From: DATCVA01 sp036567205
GTDB taxonomy: Bacteria; Pseudomonadota; Gammaproteobacteria; Burkholderiales; Burkholderiaceae_B
Direction of reading: 5' to 3'
DNA: 11,235 nt
Assembly: GCA_036567205.1 (NCBI GenBank)
Contig: DATCVA010000047.1
Span: forward strand, 1-11,235
Positions 1 through 7,237 of this stretch are shown piece by piece. The notes under the pieces were generated by a model. The model was not told where the DNA came from, ran no database searches, and saw only the letters and a program-made list of their open reading frames with translations. The position numbers and the translations under genes were made by a program. Each line of letters begins with the position of its first letter. The first letter of the stretch is position 1.

Positions 1-125
1 CATGGTGTGTTTTGGTTTCGCCAGGCGTACGGCCGACGGAGTCGTTACGCGAGCCATGACTAAAATATTTGATGGCGACCGGCAGCAGGTTCGCGCCGCA
101 GCAGCCGCTTTTGCCTTAAGTACGG
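1..125. other. Left edge, downstream of pyrF; possible truncated reading frames, none convincing
   Basis: This stretch follows the pyrF stop and runs off the window. Two open frames cross it. On the minus strand an ATG at 57-55 opens a frame reading MARVTTPSAVRLAKPKHTM that stays open to base 1, but no Shine-Dalgarno precedes it. On the plus strand an ATG at 2 opens a frame that ends at about 151, inside the pyrF 3' end. Neither resembles a family I know and the two exclude each other. No clear terminator for pyrF is visible. More flanking sequence would decide which, if either, is a gene. Confidence 0.3.
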
Positions 126-950
126 CTATTGATCTTCTCGAGCCGAATTAATTGCGTCACGGGTCTGTAGGGCCGTTTTTGCAGCCGCTTCGCGCCAGTC
201 GTCGCCACCGCTGGCATACAAAATAGCGCGCGATGAGTTAATCATCATGCCTGTACCTTGACTGTTCCGGCCGGCTTTCACGGTAGAAACGATATCGCCG
301 CCCTGGGCGCCAATACCGGGTATCAGCAAAGGCATGTCGCCCACGCGAGCGCGCACTTTGGCGATTTCGTCGGGGAAGGTGGCCCCTACGACCAGCGCGC
401 ATTGTCCGTTGGCGTTCCAGCGGTCGGCAACTAGGCCGGCCACATGCAAATACAAAGGCAGATTGTCTTTGGACTCAATAAACTGAAGGTCCGATCCGCC
501 TTTGTTAGAAGTTCGGCATAGCACAATGACGCCTTTTTCCTGCCAGGCCAAATAGGGCTCGATGGTATCAAAGCCCATGTATGGACTAACCGTGACTGCG
601 TCGGCGTTATAGCGTTCGAACGCTTCACGGGCGTATTGCTCGGCAGTCGAGCCGATATCGCCGCGCTTGGCATCCAGGACTACCGGCAGTTTTGGGTAGT
701 GCTCGCCAATATAGCGGCACAGCGCCTCGAGCTGATCTTCGGCGCGTTGCGCCGAAAAGTAGGCGATTTGCGGCTTTATGCCGCAGGCATAGGGCGCCGT
801 AGCATCCACAATGGCGCGGCAAAATTCAAAAATAGCGTCGGGACGCCCTTGAAGCTCTGCGGGAAAACGTTGCGGGTCGGGGTCGAGCCCAACCATTAGC
901 AACGAGTTCGAATGAGTCCAGGCTTGTTCAAGTTTTTGTGTAAAGGTCAT
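126..950 (-). CDS. pyrF: Orotidine 5'-phosphate decarboxylase, type 2 (PyrF)
   Basis: Cytosolic enzyme that decarboxylates orotidine 5'-monophosphate to UMP, the last step of de novo pyrimidine synthesis. The 274-residue product is longer than the roughly 230-residue E. coli enzyme and fits the type-2 subfamily, a TIM barrel. Visible landmarks are GLDPD at residues 21-25 (first strand), GIKPQ at 57-61 with substrate-binding Lys59, the catalytic DAKRGDIGST at 93-102 (Asp93, Lys95, Asp98), SPYMG at 122-126, and the phosphate-gripping loop PGIGAQGGD at 211-219. The ATG at 950-948 gives a normal N-terminus, but no good Shine-Dalgarno precedes it, so translation may depend on coupling or a weak site. 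It lies 59 bases downstream of dgkA on the same strand and probably shares its transcript. No key residue is missing. Confidence 0.95.
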   Translation of the reverse strand: MTFTQKLEQAWTHSNSLLMVGLDPDPQRFPAELQGRPDAIFEFCRAIVDATAPYACGIKPQIAYFSAQRAEDQLEALCRYIGEHYPKLPVVLDAKRGDIGSTAEQYAREAFERYNADAVTVSPYMGFDTIEPYLAWQEKGVIVLCRTSNKGGSDLQFIESKDNLPLYLHVAGLVADRWNANGQCALVVGATFPDEIAKVRARVGDMPLLIPGIGAQGGDIVSTVKAGRNSQGTGMMINSSRAILYASGGDDWREAAAKTALQTRDAINSAREDQ

Positions 951-1009
951 GGGCGGAGTAAAACGAGGCAGTATTCGAAAGAGTAATGTTTGGCAGGCAT
1001 GCGGGTATT

Positions 1010-1393
1010 TTACGCGAGGCGTACATACAGCAAGCTTAGCCAGGCTATCGCGCTAAATATCAGGGCCATCATGACGGCTGCGCTGCCCATGTCTTTGGCG
1101 CGCCCTATCATGGGGTGGCGCTCGAGCGTGACCGAATCGGCTATGGCTTCAAGCGCCGAATTGAGCATCTCAACGACCAGCACAAAAACCAGCGTGCCCA
1201 AAAGCAGCAGCACCTCTAGTACATCGCGTCCCAGCCAGAAGGCGGCAGGAACTAAAGGTGCGGCCAGCATCAGTTCCTGACGAAAGGCTGCTTCTTGCTG
1301 GTACGCTGCTTTCACTCCCCGCAGAGAATAAGTCAGTGCATTGAACAAGCGGCCAATGCCGCCTTTGCTTTTGAAGGGCGAGGGTTCGGTCAT
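1010..1393 (-). CDS. dgkA: Diacylglycerol kinase, DgkA type
   Basis: Small integral inner-membrane kinase that phosphorylates diacylglycerol to phosphatidic acid using ATP. It recycles the lipid released when phosphoglycerol or phosphoethanolamine groups are transferred from phospholipids. The product is 127 residues from the chosen ATG, matching the family (about 120-130). The family landmarks are present: EAAFRQE at 34-40 after the amphipathic N-terminal helix, the signature VEMLNSALEAIADSV at 74-88 with the acidic and amide residues corresponding to E. coli Glu69, Asn72 and Glu76, and GRAKDMGSAAV at 97-107. Three membrane helices are expected near residues 42-58, 60-80 and 104-124. The frame is open up to an ATG at 1441, but the extra 16 residues are atypical, so MTEPSPF at 1393 is preferred although it lacks a strong Shine-Dalgarno. 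Its likely operon partner is pyrF; a terminator separates it from groL. Confidence 0.93.
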   Translation of the reverse strand: MTEPSPFKSKGGIGRLFNALTYSLRGVKAAYQQEAAFRQELMLAAPLVPAAFWLGRDVLEVLLLLGTLVFVLVVEMLNSALEAIADSVTLERHPMIGRAKDMGSAAVMMALIFSAIAWLSLLYVRLA

Positions 1394-1438
1394 GATAATG
1401 AGGAAGTTTATAAACAGCGGTTGCCTACGGCATTGAAG

Positions 1439-1476
1439 CATACATTAGGAACGCCTGGGCTGGCGCATAATGTATG
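1439..1476 (-). repeat. Inverted repeat in the dgkA leader (possible stem-loop)
   Basis: A perfect 8-base inverted repeat has CATACATT at 1439-1446 and AATGTATG at 1469-1476. The interior holds a nested CGCC (1452-1455) / GGCG (1462-1465) pair around a 6-base loop. It lies 45 bases upstream of the dgkA start and downstream of the groL terminator. It could be an operator or a leader RNA structure. It has no T-run, so it is not a simple terminator. Function is inferred only. Confidence 0.45.
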
Positions 1477-1518
1477 TGGCCGTAAACCCGGGGTTTTAAC
1501 TTATCCGGGCAACAGGCA

Positions 1519-1550
1519 AAAAAATCCCGGCCAAAAGACCGGGATTTTTT
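1519..1550 (-). terminator. Rho-independent terminator of groES-groEL
   Basis: A 12-base-pair perfect stem pairs AAAAAATCCCGG at 1519-1530 with CCGGGATTTTTT at 1539-1550 around an 8-base loop, CCAAAAGA. The GC core is flanked by A and T tracts on both sides, so it can work in either direction. It starts 43 bases after the groL stop codon and lies upstream of dgkA. It should therefore insulate dgkA-pyrF from heat-shock transcription. Confidence 0.9.
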
Positions 1551-1593
1551 ACAGACGGACCGGCTTATGCAGCCGGCCGGCAGAATAAGTGGC

Positions 1594-3243
1594 TTAGAAG
1601 CCGCCCATGCCACCCATACCGCCCATGCCACCCATATCAGGCATACCACCGCCTGCTGGCTTGTCTTCCACGATTTCGGCCACAGCGGCTTCGGTCGTGA
1701 GCAACAGGCTGGCAACCGACGCGGCGTTTTGCAACGCAGTGCGGGTTACTTTGGTTGGGTCCAGAACACCTTGCTCAACCAGGTCACCGTACTCGCCAGT
1801 GGCTGCGTTGTAGCCGTAGTTGCCTGTGCCGCTGGCAACTTGGTTAACCACGACGCTTGGCTCGTCGCCAGCGTTGGCCACAATGGTGCGCAGTGGGCTT
1901 TCAATGGCGCGAAGAATCAGCTTGATACCTGCGTCCTGGTCGAGGTTGTCGCCCTTAAGCGAAGCAACAGCAGCCTTGGCACGGATAAGAGCTACGCCGC
2001 CGCCAGGAACAATGCCTTCTTCGACAGCAGCGCGTGTTGCATGCAGAGCATCTTCAACGCGTGCTTTTTTCTCTTTCATCTCGATTTCAGTGGCTGCGCC
2101 AACACGAATCACAGCAACACCGCCTGCCAGTTTGGCAACGCGTTCTTGCAGTTTTTCGCGGTCGTAGTCGGACGTGGCTTCTTCGATTTGAACGCGAATT
2201 TGTTTAACGCGTGCTTCAATCGATTTGCCGTCGCCAGCGCCATCAATAATGATGGTGTTTTCTTTGCCGACTTCAATGCGCTTGGCTTGGCCGAGTTCTT
2301 CCAGAGTTGCTTTTTCAAGCGAACCACCGGTTTCTTCGGAGATAACAGTACCGCCGGTCAGGATTGCGATGTCTTCCAGCATTGCTTTACGACGATCGCC
2401 AAAACCAGGAGCTTTAACAGCTGTGGTTTTGAGGATACCGCGGATGTTGTTGACCACCAGAGTTGCCAGGGCTTCGCCTTCAACGTCTTCTGCAACGATC
2501 AGCAAAGGACGGCTGGATTTAGCAACTTGCTCGAGGATAGGCAGCAGATCGCGAATGTTGCTGACTTTCTTGTCGAAAATCAAGACATATGGATCTTCAA
2601 GAACCAAAACTTGTTTGTCTGGGTTATTGATAAAGTAAGGCGACAAGTAGCCGCGGTCGAATTGCATGCCTTCGACGACGTCCAGTTCGTTGTCCAGCGA
2701 TTTGCCGTCTTCAACAGTAATAACGCCTTCTTTACCAACTTTGTCCATTGCATTGGCAATGATTTCGCCGATCGATGCATCGCTGTTGGCCGAGATCGAA
2801 CCAACTTGAGCAATTTCCTTGCTGGTGGTGCAAGGCTTGGACAGTTTTTTCAGCTCTTCAACAACAACAGCAACCGCTTTGTCGATACCGCGCTTCAAGT
2901 CCATTGGGTTGATGCCGGCCGCAACGTATTTCAGGCCTTCTTCAACGATGGATTGAGCCAACACAGTAGCGGTAGTAGTACCGTCGCCAGCGTTGTCGGA
3001 AGTTTTGGAAGCAACTTCTTTAACCAGCTGAGCGCCGATGTTTTCGAATTTGTCTTTCAGTTCGATTTCTTTAGCAACCGAAACACCATCTTTAGTAACG
3101 GTAGGGGCGCCGAACGAACGCTCGAGAACAACGTTGCGGCCCTTAGGTCCCAAAGTTGTTTTAACAGCGTTAGCCAGAGTGTTTACGCCACGGACGATGC
3201 GCACACGAGCGTCATCGCCAAATAATACTTGCTTAGCAGCCAT
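1594..3243 (-). CDS. groL: Chaperonin GroEL (Hsp60, 60 kDa)
   Basis: Large subunit of the group I chaperonin, a double ring of 14 subunits that encloses unfolded proteins under the GroES lid and folds them with ATP hydrolysis in the cytosol. The 549-residue product has the normal length. It starts MAAKQVLFGDDAR and carries the ATP-binding loop TLGPKGRNV at 30-38, KDGVSVAKEI at 51-60 with Asp52, and DGTTTATVLAQ from residue 87 with the catalytic Asp87. GIVPGGGVAL lies in the C-terminal equatorial domain, and the tail consists of GGM repeats (PDMGGMGGMGGMGGF). The ATG at 3243-3241 is preceded by an AAGGAA ribosome site (3256-3251). It lies 30 bases downstream of groS in the classic bicistronic order, so it is expected to be heat-inducible through the CIRCE site upstream of groS. 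Confidence 0.99.
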   Translation of the reverse strand: MAAKQVLFGDDARVRIVRGVNTLANAVKTTLGPKGRNVVLERSFGAPTVTKDGVSVAKEIELKDKFENIGAQLVKEVASKTSDNAGDGTTTATVLAQSIVEEGLKYVAAGINPMDLKRGIDKAVAVVVEELKKLSKPCTTSKEIAQVGSISANSDASIGEIIANAMDKVGKEGVITVEDGKSLDNELDVVEGMQFDRGYLSPYFINNPDKQVLVLEDPYVLIFDKKVSNIRDLLPILEQVAKSSRPLLIVAEDVEGEALATLVVNNIRGILKTTAVKAPGFGDRRKAMLEDIAILTGGTVISEETGGSLEKATLEELGQAKRIEVGKENTIIIDGAGDGKSIEARVKQIRVQIEEATSDYDREKLQERVAKLAGGVAVIRVGAATEIEMKEKKARVEDALHATRAAVEEGIVPGGGVALIRAKAAVASLKGDNLDQDAGIKLILRAIESPLRTIVANAGDEPSVVVNQVASGTGNYGYNAATGEYGDLVEQGVLDPTKVTRTALQNAASVASLLLTTEAAVAEIVEDKPAGGGMPDMGGMGGMGGMGGF

Positions 3244-3273
3244 TATTAAATTCCTTGCTTATTCGTTTGAAAA

Positions 3274-3561
3274 TTACAGGATCACAGCGAGGATTTCGTC
3301 CTCGCGGATGACGAGCAATTCTTCGCCATCGACCTTGACCGCCTGACCGGCGTATTTGCCAAACAGAACTTTGTCGCCAGCTTTCAGATCAACTGGAAGC
3401 ACTTTGCCGTCCTCGGTTTTTTTACCGGGACCAACTGCAATGACTTCACCTTGATCGGGCTTTTCAGCGGCGCTCTCAGGGATTACGATACCCGAGGCTG
3501 TAGTGCGCTCGTTGTCCAGACGTTTGACGATCACACGATCGTGCAAAGGACGCAGTGCCAT
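3274..3561 (-). CDS. groS: Co-chaperonin GroES (Hsp10, 10 kDa)
   Basis: Heptameric lid of the GroEL chamber, acting in the cytosol. From the chosen ATG at 3561-3559 the protein is 95 residues, the usual length. It opens MALRPLHDRVIVKR, then has the mobile-loop segment (ERTTASGIVIPESAAEK) that contacts the GroEL apical domain, GEVIAVGPGK, and the C-terminal half with DKVLFGKYAGQAVKVDGEE. The frame is open 20 residues further upstream, but that extension is not part of the family. A strong AGGAG (3573-3569) sits 7 bases before the preferred ATG, which settles the start. It is the first gene of the groES-groEL operon. The leader between the promoter and this start carries the CIRCE operator. Confidence 0.98.
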   Translation of the reverse strand: MALRPLHDRVIVKRLDNERTTASGIVIPESAAEKPDQGEVIAVGPGKKTEDGKVLPVDLKAGDKVLFGKYAGQAVKVDGEELLVIREDEILAVIL

Positions 3562-3614
3562 GAAGGAACTCCTGTTTAAAAACATTGATAAAAAATAACC
3601 GCGGGGGCCAGTTG

Positions 3615-3641
3615 TTAGCACTCTACCCCTTCGAGTGCTAA
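3615..3641 (-). promoter_or_regulatory. CIRCE operator (HrcA-binding site) of groES-groEL
   Basis: TTAGCACTC (3615-3623), nine bases, then GAGTGCTAA (3633-3641) form a perfect match to the CIRCE consensus TTAGCACTC-N9-GAGTGCTAA. CIRCE is bound by the repressor HrcA, whose activity depends on GroEL, so the operon senses its own product. It abuts the -10 hexamer and so should block transcription initiation. hrcA itself is not in the window. Confidence 0.97.
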
Positions 3642-3668
3642 TTATAAGGACGAAGTAGGAATCTTCAA
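3641..3668 (-). promoter_or_regulatory. Promoter of groES-groEL
   Basis: On the minus strand TTGAAG (3668-3663) and a consensus TATAAT (3646-3641) are 16 bases apart, a good vegetative sigma70 promoter. The -10 overlaps the first base of the CIRCE element. The -35 region, read as CTTGAA, also resembles the sigma32 -35, but no CCCCAT-like sigma32 -10 is seen, so HrcA relief is the more likely heat-shock route. Confidence 0.8.
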
Positions 3669-3993
3669 GAGGGCGTTACGAATCTGTTACAAATTGAGTG
3701 TCGTGTTGAGTACGATGACCGACACGAATACAACCCGAGGTGGTTGCTCTGGGCGGGATCTCGTTCGTGCCAACAGTAATTCCAAACCAATGCCTCGACC
3801 GCCGCTGTCTAGTAAATGGCCTTCGTCGCAGGTGAGCCCGTAAGCACGATTGCAATCAACCATGACATAGCGATATAGCGATATGCGCCACTGTATCATC
3901 TTACGGTCTGCTGGCTCCGGTCTGTGCTAAATTGCTGCGGAACCCAACGCGTGGGCGTTTCAAGCACTTGGTTCGCCTGGAGTGGTCACACCT
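3669..3993. other. Divergent intergenic region between groES promoter and antiporter; no supported gene
   Basis: This stretch separates the divergent groES-groEL operon and antiporter gene. A 70-codon frame on the minus strand (3899-3687) and a 42-codon frame on the plus strand (3715-3843) are present. Neither has a convincing ribosome site or recognisable similarity, and they overlap on opposite strands. An imperfect tandem repeat, two copies of ATAGCGAT at 3867-3882 followed by AT, is the only clear sequence pattern. A GGAG at 3979-3982 serves the antiporter start. No strong sigma70 promoter for the antiporter could be picked by eye. Confidence 0.5.
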
Positions 3994-5631
3994 ATGGAAA
4001 CAGTAAGCATCGTCCTGGCTATGCTCGTTGCCGTACTGTTCAGCGGCGCGTTGGTTCGTGTGCTGCCGATTTCCTTGCCGTTGCCTCTCGTCCAGATAGC
4101 CCTCGGCGCGTTGATTGCCGCCGTGTCAGAGCGGGGCGTCAAGCTCGATCCGGACATGTTTTTTCTTTTGTTTTTGCCCCCGCTATTGTTTTTGGATGGC
4201 TGGCGTATTCCTAAAGAGGGCTTGATCCGCGACAAACTAGGTGTTGTGCAATTGGCTTTTGGGCTGGTACTCCTGACTGTGGTGGGACTCGGCTATCTGA
4301 TCCATTGGATGATTCCGGCAATGCCCCTGACGGTGGCGTTCGCTCTCGCTGCGATTGTGTCGCCGACTGATCCCGTAGCAGTAAGCGCAATAGCACGACG
4401 CACTGCTATTCCTAAACGGGTTCTGTTGATTCTGGAAAGCGAGTCATTGTTCAATGATGCCAGCGGCCTGGTGGCATTCAGGTTTGCGGTGGCGGCCACG
4501 GTTACCGGCTCGTTCTCACTGACGTCGGCGGCGGGGTCTTTTCTGTGGATGGCCTGTGCCGGGCTTGCCATCGGCGCGGCGGTCACCTGGTCGATTACGA
4601 TAACCAGGAACTGGTTTGTCCAGCGGTTTAGCGAAGAGCCCGGCTCGGAAATTCTACTGAGCCTTTTGGCTCCTTTTGCCGCATATTTTTTGGCGGAGCA
4701 TGCTCAGGCCTCGGGGATACTGGCTGCCGTTGCGGCAGGCGTGACGATGAGTTATGCGGAGCTTTCTGGTAAGGCCCTGGCCGCCACGCGGGTGCGTCGC
4801 GAGGTTGTATGGGACGTTGTGCAATTTACCCTGACCGGCATCATGTTTGTGCTTCTGGGTGAGCAATTACCAAGCATACTCAAGGGGGCGGTGTTGGTGG
4901 TGACCGAGGCCGGCCATCACGATGTAAGGTGGTTAGCTATCTATCCTGTGGTCATCTGCATTGCCTTGGCCGCGATTCGTTTTTTCTGGATCTTTTTGAC
5001 GCTGAAAACTGGTAGGATCCTTCGTGGGAAAAGGCGTCCGGACGCAGCGCCTGTTGGCATACGCATGATGCTCGTGCTGTCGTTGGCCGGTGTTCGGGGC
5101 ACGATAACGCTAGCCGGTGTCATGACCTTGCCGCTTGTGCTTCAGGATGGCTCCAGTTTTCCCGCGCGGGATCTGGCGATTTTCCTCGCAGCCATGGTCA
5201 TTATTCTTTCCCTGGTCGCAGCCAGTGTCGGGTTGCCCGTTTTGCTACGCGACTATAGGGCTCTTCCCGAAAGACGTTATAGCTTTCAAGAAGCGCTGGC
5301 AACCCAGGCGGCGCGCGAAGCAGCCATCAAAAGTGTTGGACAGACGCTGAACAAGTTGATCCAGTCTGACACAGGGCAAAATACCTCTCTGTACACTGAA
5401 GTCGCAGGCCATATACTTGATGAGTTGCGCACCAGCGCCGACGATATGTCCGAGGAAGAAAGCCGGGAAGCATTCAATGTACGATGGGCCGTGGAGCGGG
5501 AAATGCGGCTCGACGCCATCAGGGCGTCACGGCAGGCTGTTTACCGGTTGGCCCGCGAGCACCGTATATCGGACGCGCTAGCCCGCGAGCACGTCATGAG
5601 GTTGGACCTGCATGAAGTGCGACTGAGCTGA
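3994..5631 (+). CDS. Na+/H+ antiporter, CPA1 (NhaP/YjcE-like) family
   Basis: Inner-membrane secondary transporter that exchanges cytoplasmic Na+ (possibly K+) for external H+, for pH and sodium homeostasis. From the ATG at 3994 it has 545 residues, close to E. coli YjcE (549). About 12 hydrophobic helices fill residues 1-420. Family motifs are FLPPLLFLDGW at about 60-70, SPTDPVAV at 123-130, ESLFNDASG at 150-158 with the ion-binding pair Asn154-Asp155, and AGVRGTITLAG at 365-375 with the conserved Arg. A hydrophilic, charged tail of about 125 residues (421-545) is probably cytosolic and regulatory. A GTG at 3982 would add four residues, but it overlaps the GGAG that serves the ATG 11 bases downstream, so the ATG is preferred. 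It is the first of three plus-strand genes and ends 62 bases before the amidohydrolase. Ion specificity cannot be read from sequence. Confidence 0.93.
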   Translation: METVSIVLAMLVAVLFSGALVRVLPISLPLPLVQIALGALIAAVSERGVKLDPDMFFLLFLPPLLFLDGWRIPKEGLIRDKLGVVQLAFGLVLLTVVGLGYLIHWMIPAMPLTVAFALAAIVSPTDPVAVSAIARRTAIPKRVLLILESESLFNDASGLVAFRFAVAATVTGSFSLTSAAGSFLWMACAGLAIGAAVTWSITITRNWFVQRFSEEPGSEILLSLLAPFAAYFLAEHAQASGILAAVAAGVTMSYAELSGKALAATRVRREVVWDVVQFTLTGIMFVLLGEQLPSILKGAVLVVTEAGHHDVRWLAIYPVVICIALAAIRFFWIFLTLKTGRILRGKRRPDAAPVGIRMMLVLSLAGVRGTITLAGVMTLPLVLQDGSSFPARDLAIFLAAMVIILSLVAASVGLPVLLRDYRALPERRYSFQEALATQAAREAAIKSVGQTLNKLIQSDTGQNTSLYTEVAGHILDELRTSADDMSEEESREAFNVRWAVEREMRLDAIRASRQAVYRLAREHRISDALAREHVMRLDLHEVRLS

Positions 5632-5693
5632 TCTTTACACGAGACGGTCCATGGGCCACCTCCAGACTCACGCTTTATAAGAATGGGAGCGGT

Positions 5694-7184
5694 ATGCAAC
5701 AACTTAACTCGGGTAGCGGGCAACCTCAAGGAGGTTACGTGCCATTTAGGCACGTCCATTCGGCTGCGTGCGGCTGCAAATGCGCCAGTCCCTTGATTCG
5801 GTCGTTTCATCGGCGCGTGTCCGCGGACCTGACGAACCGCATGTTTCTGGGGGGTATGGCGGCCGCGGTACTGCCGTTTCTTACCTTCAAATCGGATAGC
5901 GCGTTTGCGCAACAGCCAAAAATATCCGAGCGCCCCATGCTGCTGACGAATCTGCGCCTGTTTGACGGCATTACAAGCACGGTCCAGGAAGGCAGGAATG
6001 TCCGGATAGAAGGCAACAAGGTTGTGGCTCTGCCAGCGGTGGGTGAGGCGTTGGGCGACGTGGAAATCATCGACTGCGGCGGCCGGCTGGTCATGCCGGG
6101 CTTGATTGACGCTCACTGGCATTCGACGTTGTGTGGTCTGACGCAAATGCAGGCGATGACGGCGGATGTGCCTTATATTCATTTGGTCGCCGCTCACGAA
6201 GCGCAGCGCACCTTGATGCGCGGTTTTACCACCACGCGAGATGCCGGAGGCCCCAGCTTCGCGTTGAAACGGGCAATCGACGAAGGCATTACCCATGGAC
6301 CGCGCATCTATCCTTCAGGTGCCATGATTACACAAACCTCTGGCCATGGCGATTTCCGGATGCGATACGAAATTCCGCGTGCTGACGGCGTTATCACCCA
6401 TACCATGCGCGCCGGCGTTTCATCGATTGCCGATGGCGAGTCTGAAGTACTGCGTCGTGCGCGCGAAGAGCTGATGCTTGGTGCATCTCAGATAAAGTTG
6501 ATGGGCGGCGGTGGTGTAACCTCGCCCTATGATCCCTTGGACAGCGTGCAATTCACTGAGGCCGAGCTCAAGGCGGGTGTGGCTGCGGCAAGCGATTGGG
6601 GCACCTATGTCATGGTGCATGTTTATACGGCTAAAGGCATTGAACGGGCGGTTCGGGCCGGTGTGCGTTCTATCGAACATGGGCAGTTGGCCGATGAAGA
6701 GGTCGTTCGCATGATGGCAGACAAGGGTGTTTGGTGGAGCTTGCAGCCGTTTCTGGCGGATGAGGATGCGAACAAGCTGGCTGACCCAACGGTCAGGGCG
6801 AAGCAATTGCGGGTGACCGAGGGAACGGTGAAGGCCTATGAGATGGCCCAGAAATTCAACGTCCAGACTGCCTGGGGAACCGATATTTTGTTCACCCCTC
6901 AGAACTTACCGCAGCAAGGGCGCATGCTGGCCAAGCTGACACGCTTTTATCAGCCGCTTGACCTGTTGCGGATGGCAACCGGCCAGAACGGAGAGCTTTT
7001 GATGATGTCGGGTTTACGCAACCCATATGAAGGGAGGCTGGGAACCATTGCTCCCGGTTCGCTGGCCGATATTCTGGTGGCCGACGGCGATCCCACTGCG
7101 AGCCTGGATTTTCTGACTGATCCGGATACCAATCTGCGTTTGATTATGAAGGATGGCAAGATATACAAAAGTACGCTGGTCTGA
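5694..7184 (+). CDS. Metal-dependent amidohydrolase with exported-type N-terminus (imidazolonepropionase/Xaa-Pro dipeptidase-like)
   Basis: Member of the amidohydrolase superfamily, 496 residues, probably hydrolysing an amide or N-acyl/dipeptide bond; the substrate is unknown. The metal ligands are in order: HWH at 141-143, Lys268 in QIKLMGGGG (the lysine that is usually carboxylated), His309 in VMVHVYT, His329 in SIEHGQ, and Asp397 in GTDILF. QTSGHGD at 214-220 is typical of the subgroup related to prolidase/Xaa-Arg dipeptidases. The N-terminus is unusual: a Cys/His-rich stretch (HVHSAACGCKC, 20-30), basic residues, then NRMFLGG and a hydrophobic run ending SAFAQQ at about 73. This resembles a Tat-type signal with a degraded twin-arginine motif and suggests periplasmic location. 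The ATG has GGGAG 4 bases upstream; an in-frame GTG at 5739 with AAGGAGG 4 bases upstream is a real alternative. It follows the antiporter by 62 bases and precedes cls by 116. Confidence 0.88.
   Translation: MQQLNSGSGQPQGGYVPFRHVHSAACGCKCASPLIRSFHRRVSADLTNRMFLGGMAAAVLPFLTFKSDSAFAQQPKISERPMLLTNLRLFDGITSTVQEGRNVRIEGNKVVALPAVGEALGDVEIIDCGGRLVMPGLIDAHWHSTLCGLTQMQAMTADVPYIHLVAAHEAQRTLMRGFTTTRDAGGPSFALKRAIDEGITHGPRIYPSGAMITQTSGHGDFRMRYEIPRADGVITHTMRAGVSSIADGESEVLRRAREELMLGASQIKLMGGGGVTSPYDPLDSVQFTEAELKAGVAAASDWGTYVMVHVYTAKGIERAVRAGVRSIEHGQLADEEVVRMMADKGVWWSLQPFLADEDANKLADPTVRAKQLRVTEGTVKAYEMAQKFNVQTAWGTDILFTPQNLPQQGRMLAKLTRFYQPLDLLRMATGQNGELLMMSGLRNPYEGRLGTIAPGSLADILVADGDPTASLDFLTDPDTNLRLIMKDGKIYKSTLV
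5722..5755 (+). promoter_or_regulatory. Two abutting perfect hairpins over an alternative ribosome site and GTG start
   Basis: AACCTC-AAG-GAGGTT (5722-5736) is a perfect 6-base-pair hairpin whose 3' arm is part of a strong AAGGAGGT ribosome site. Directly after it, ACGTGCC-ATTTA-GGCACGT (5737-5755) is a perfect 7-base-pair hairpin whose 5' arm contains the in-frame GTG at 5739. If the GTG is used, both the ribosome site and start codon can be hidden in RNA structure. If the ATG at 5694 is used, these lie inside the coding region near residues 10-21. The structures are plain in the sequence; a regulatory role is inference. Confidence 0.45.
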
Positions 7185-7237
7185 TCTGCGCGCGTGAACG
7201 AGCGCCTGCCGTGCCGACGCGGGCGCGTCAGCCGCTC

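Noticed and set aside
1394..1441. N-terminal extension of dgkA from the ATG at 1441.
   Set aside because: The extra 16 residues are not typical of DgkA, and this start lies in the inverted repeat; MTEPSPF gives the usual length.
1567..3225. A 552-codon open frame on the plus strand antisense to groL.
   Set aside because: It is a long shadow of groL caused by the biased codon use of a highly expressed gene; its product is low-complexity (Asn/Phe/Ala-rich) with no recognisable family and no ribosome site.
3687..3899. A 70-codon minus-strand frame upstream of groES.
   Set aside because: It has no ribosome site and no recognisable motifs, and a competing plus-strand frame lies in the same DNA.
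5541..6296. A 251-codon minus-strand frame across the antiporter end and amidohydrolase start.
   Set aside because: It spans two well-supported plus-strand genes and its His/Arg/Gln-rich product resembles no family.
7216..7229. GACGCG-GG-CGCGTC dyad after the amidohydrolase as a terminator.
   Set aside because: The loop is only two bases and no T-run follows, so it is unlikely to terminate transcription.
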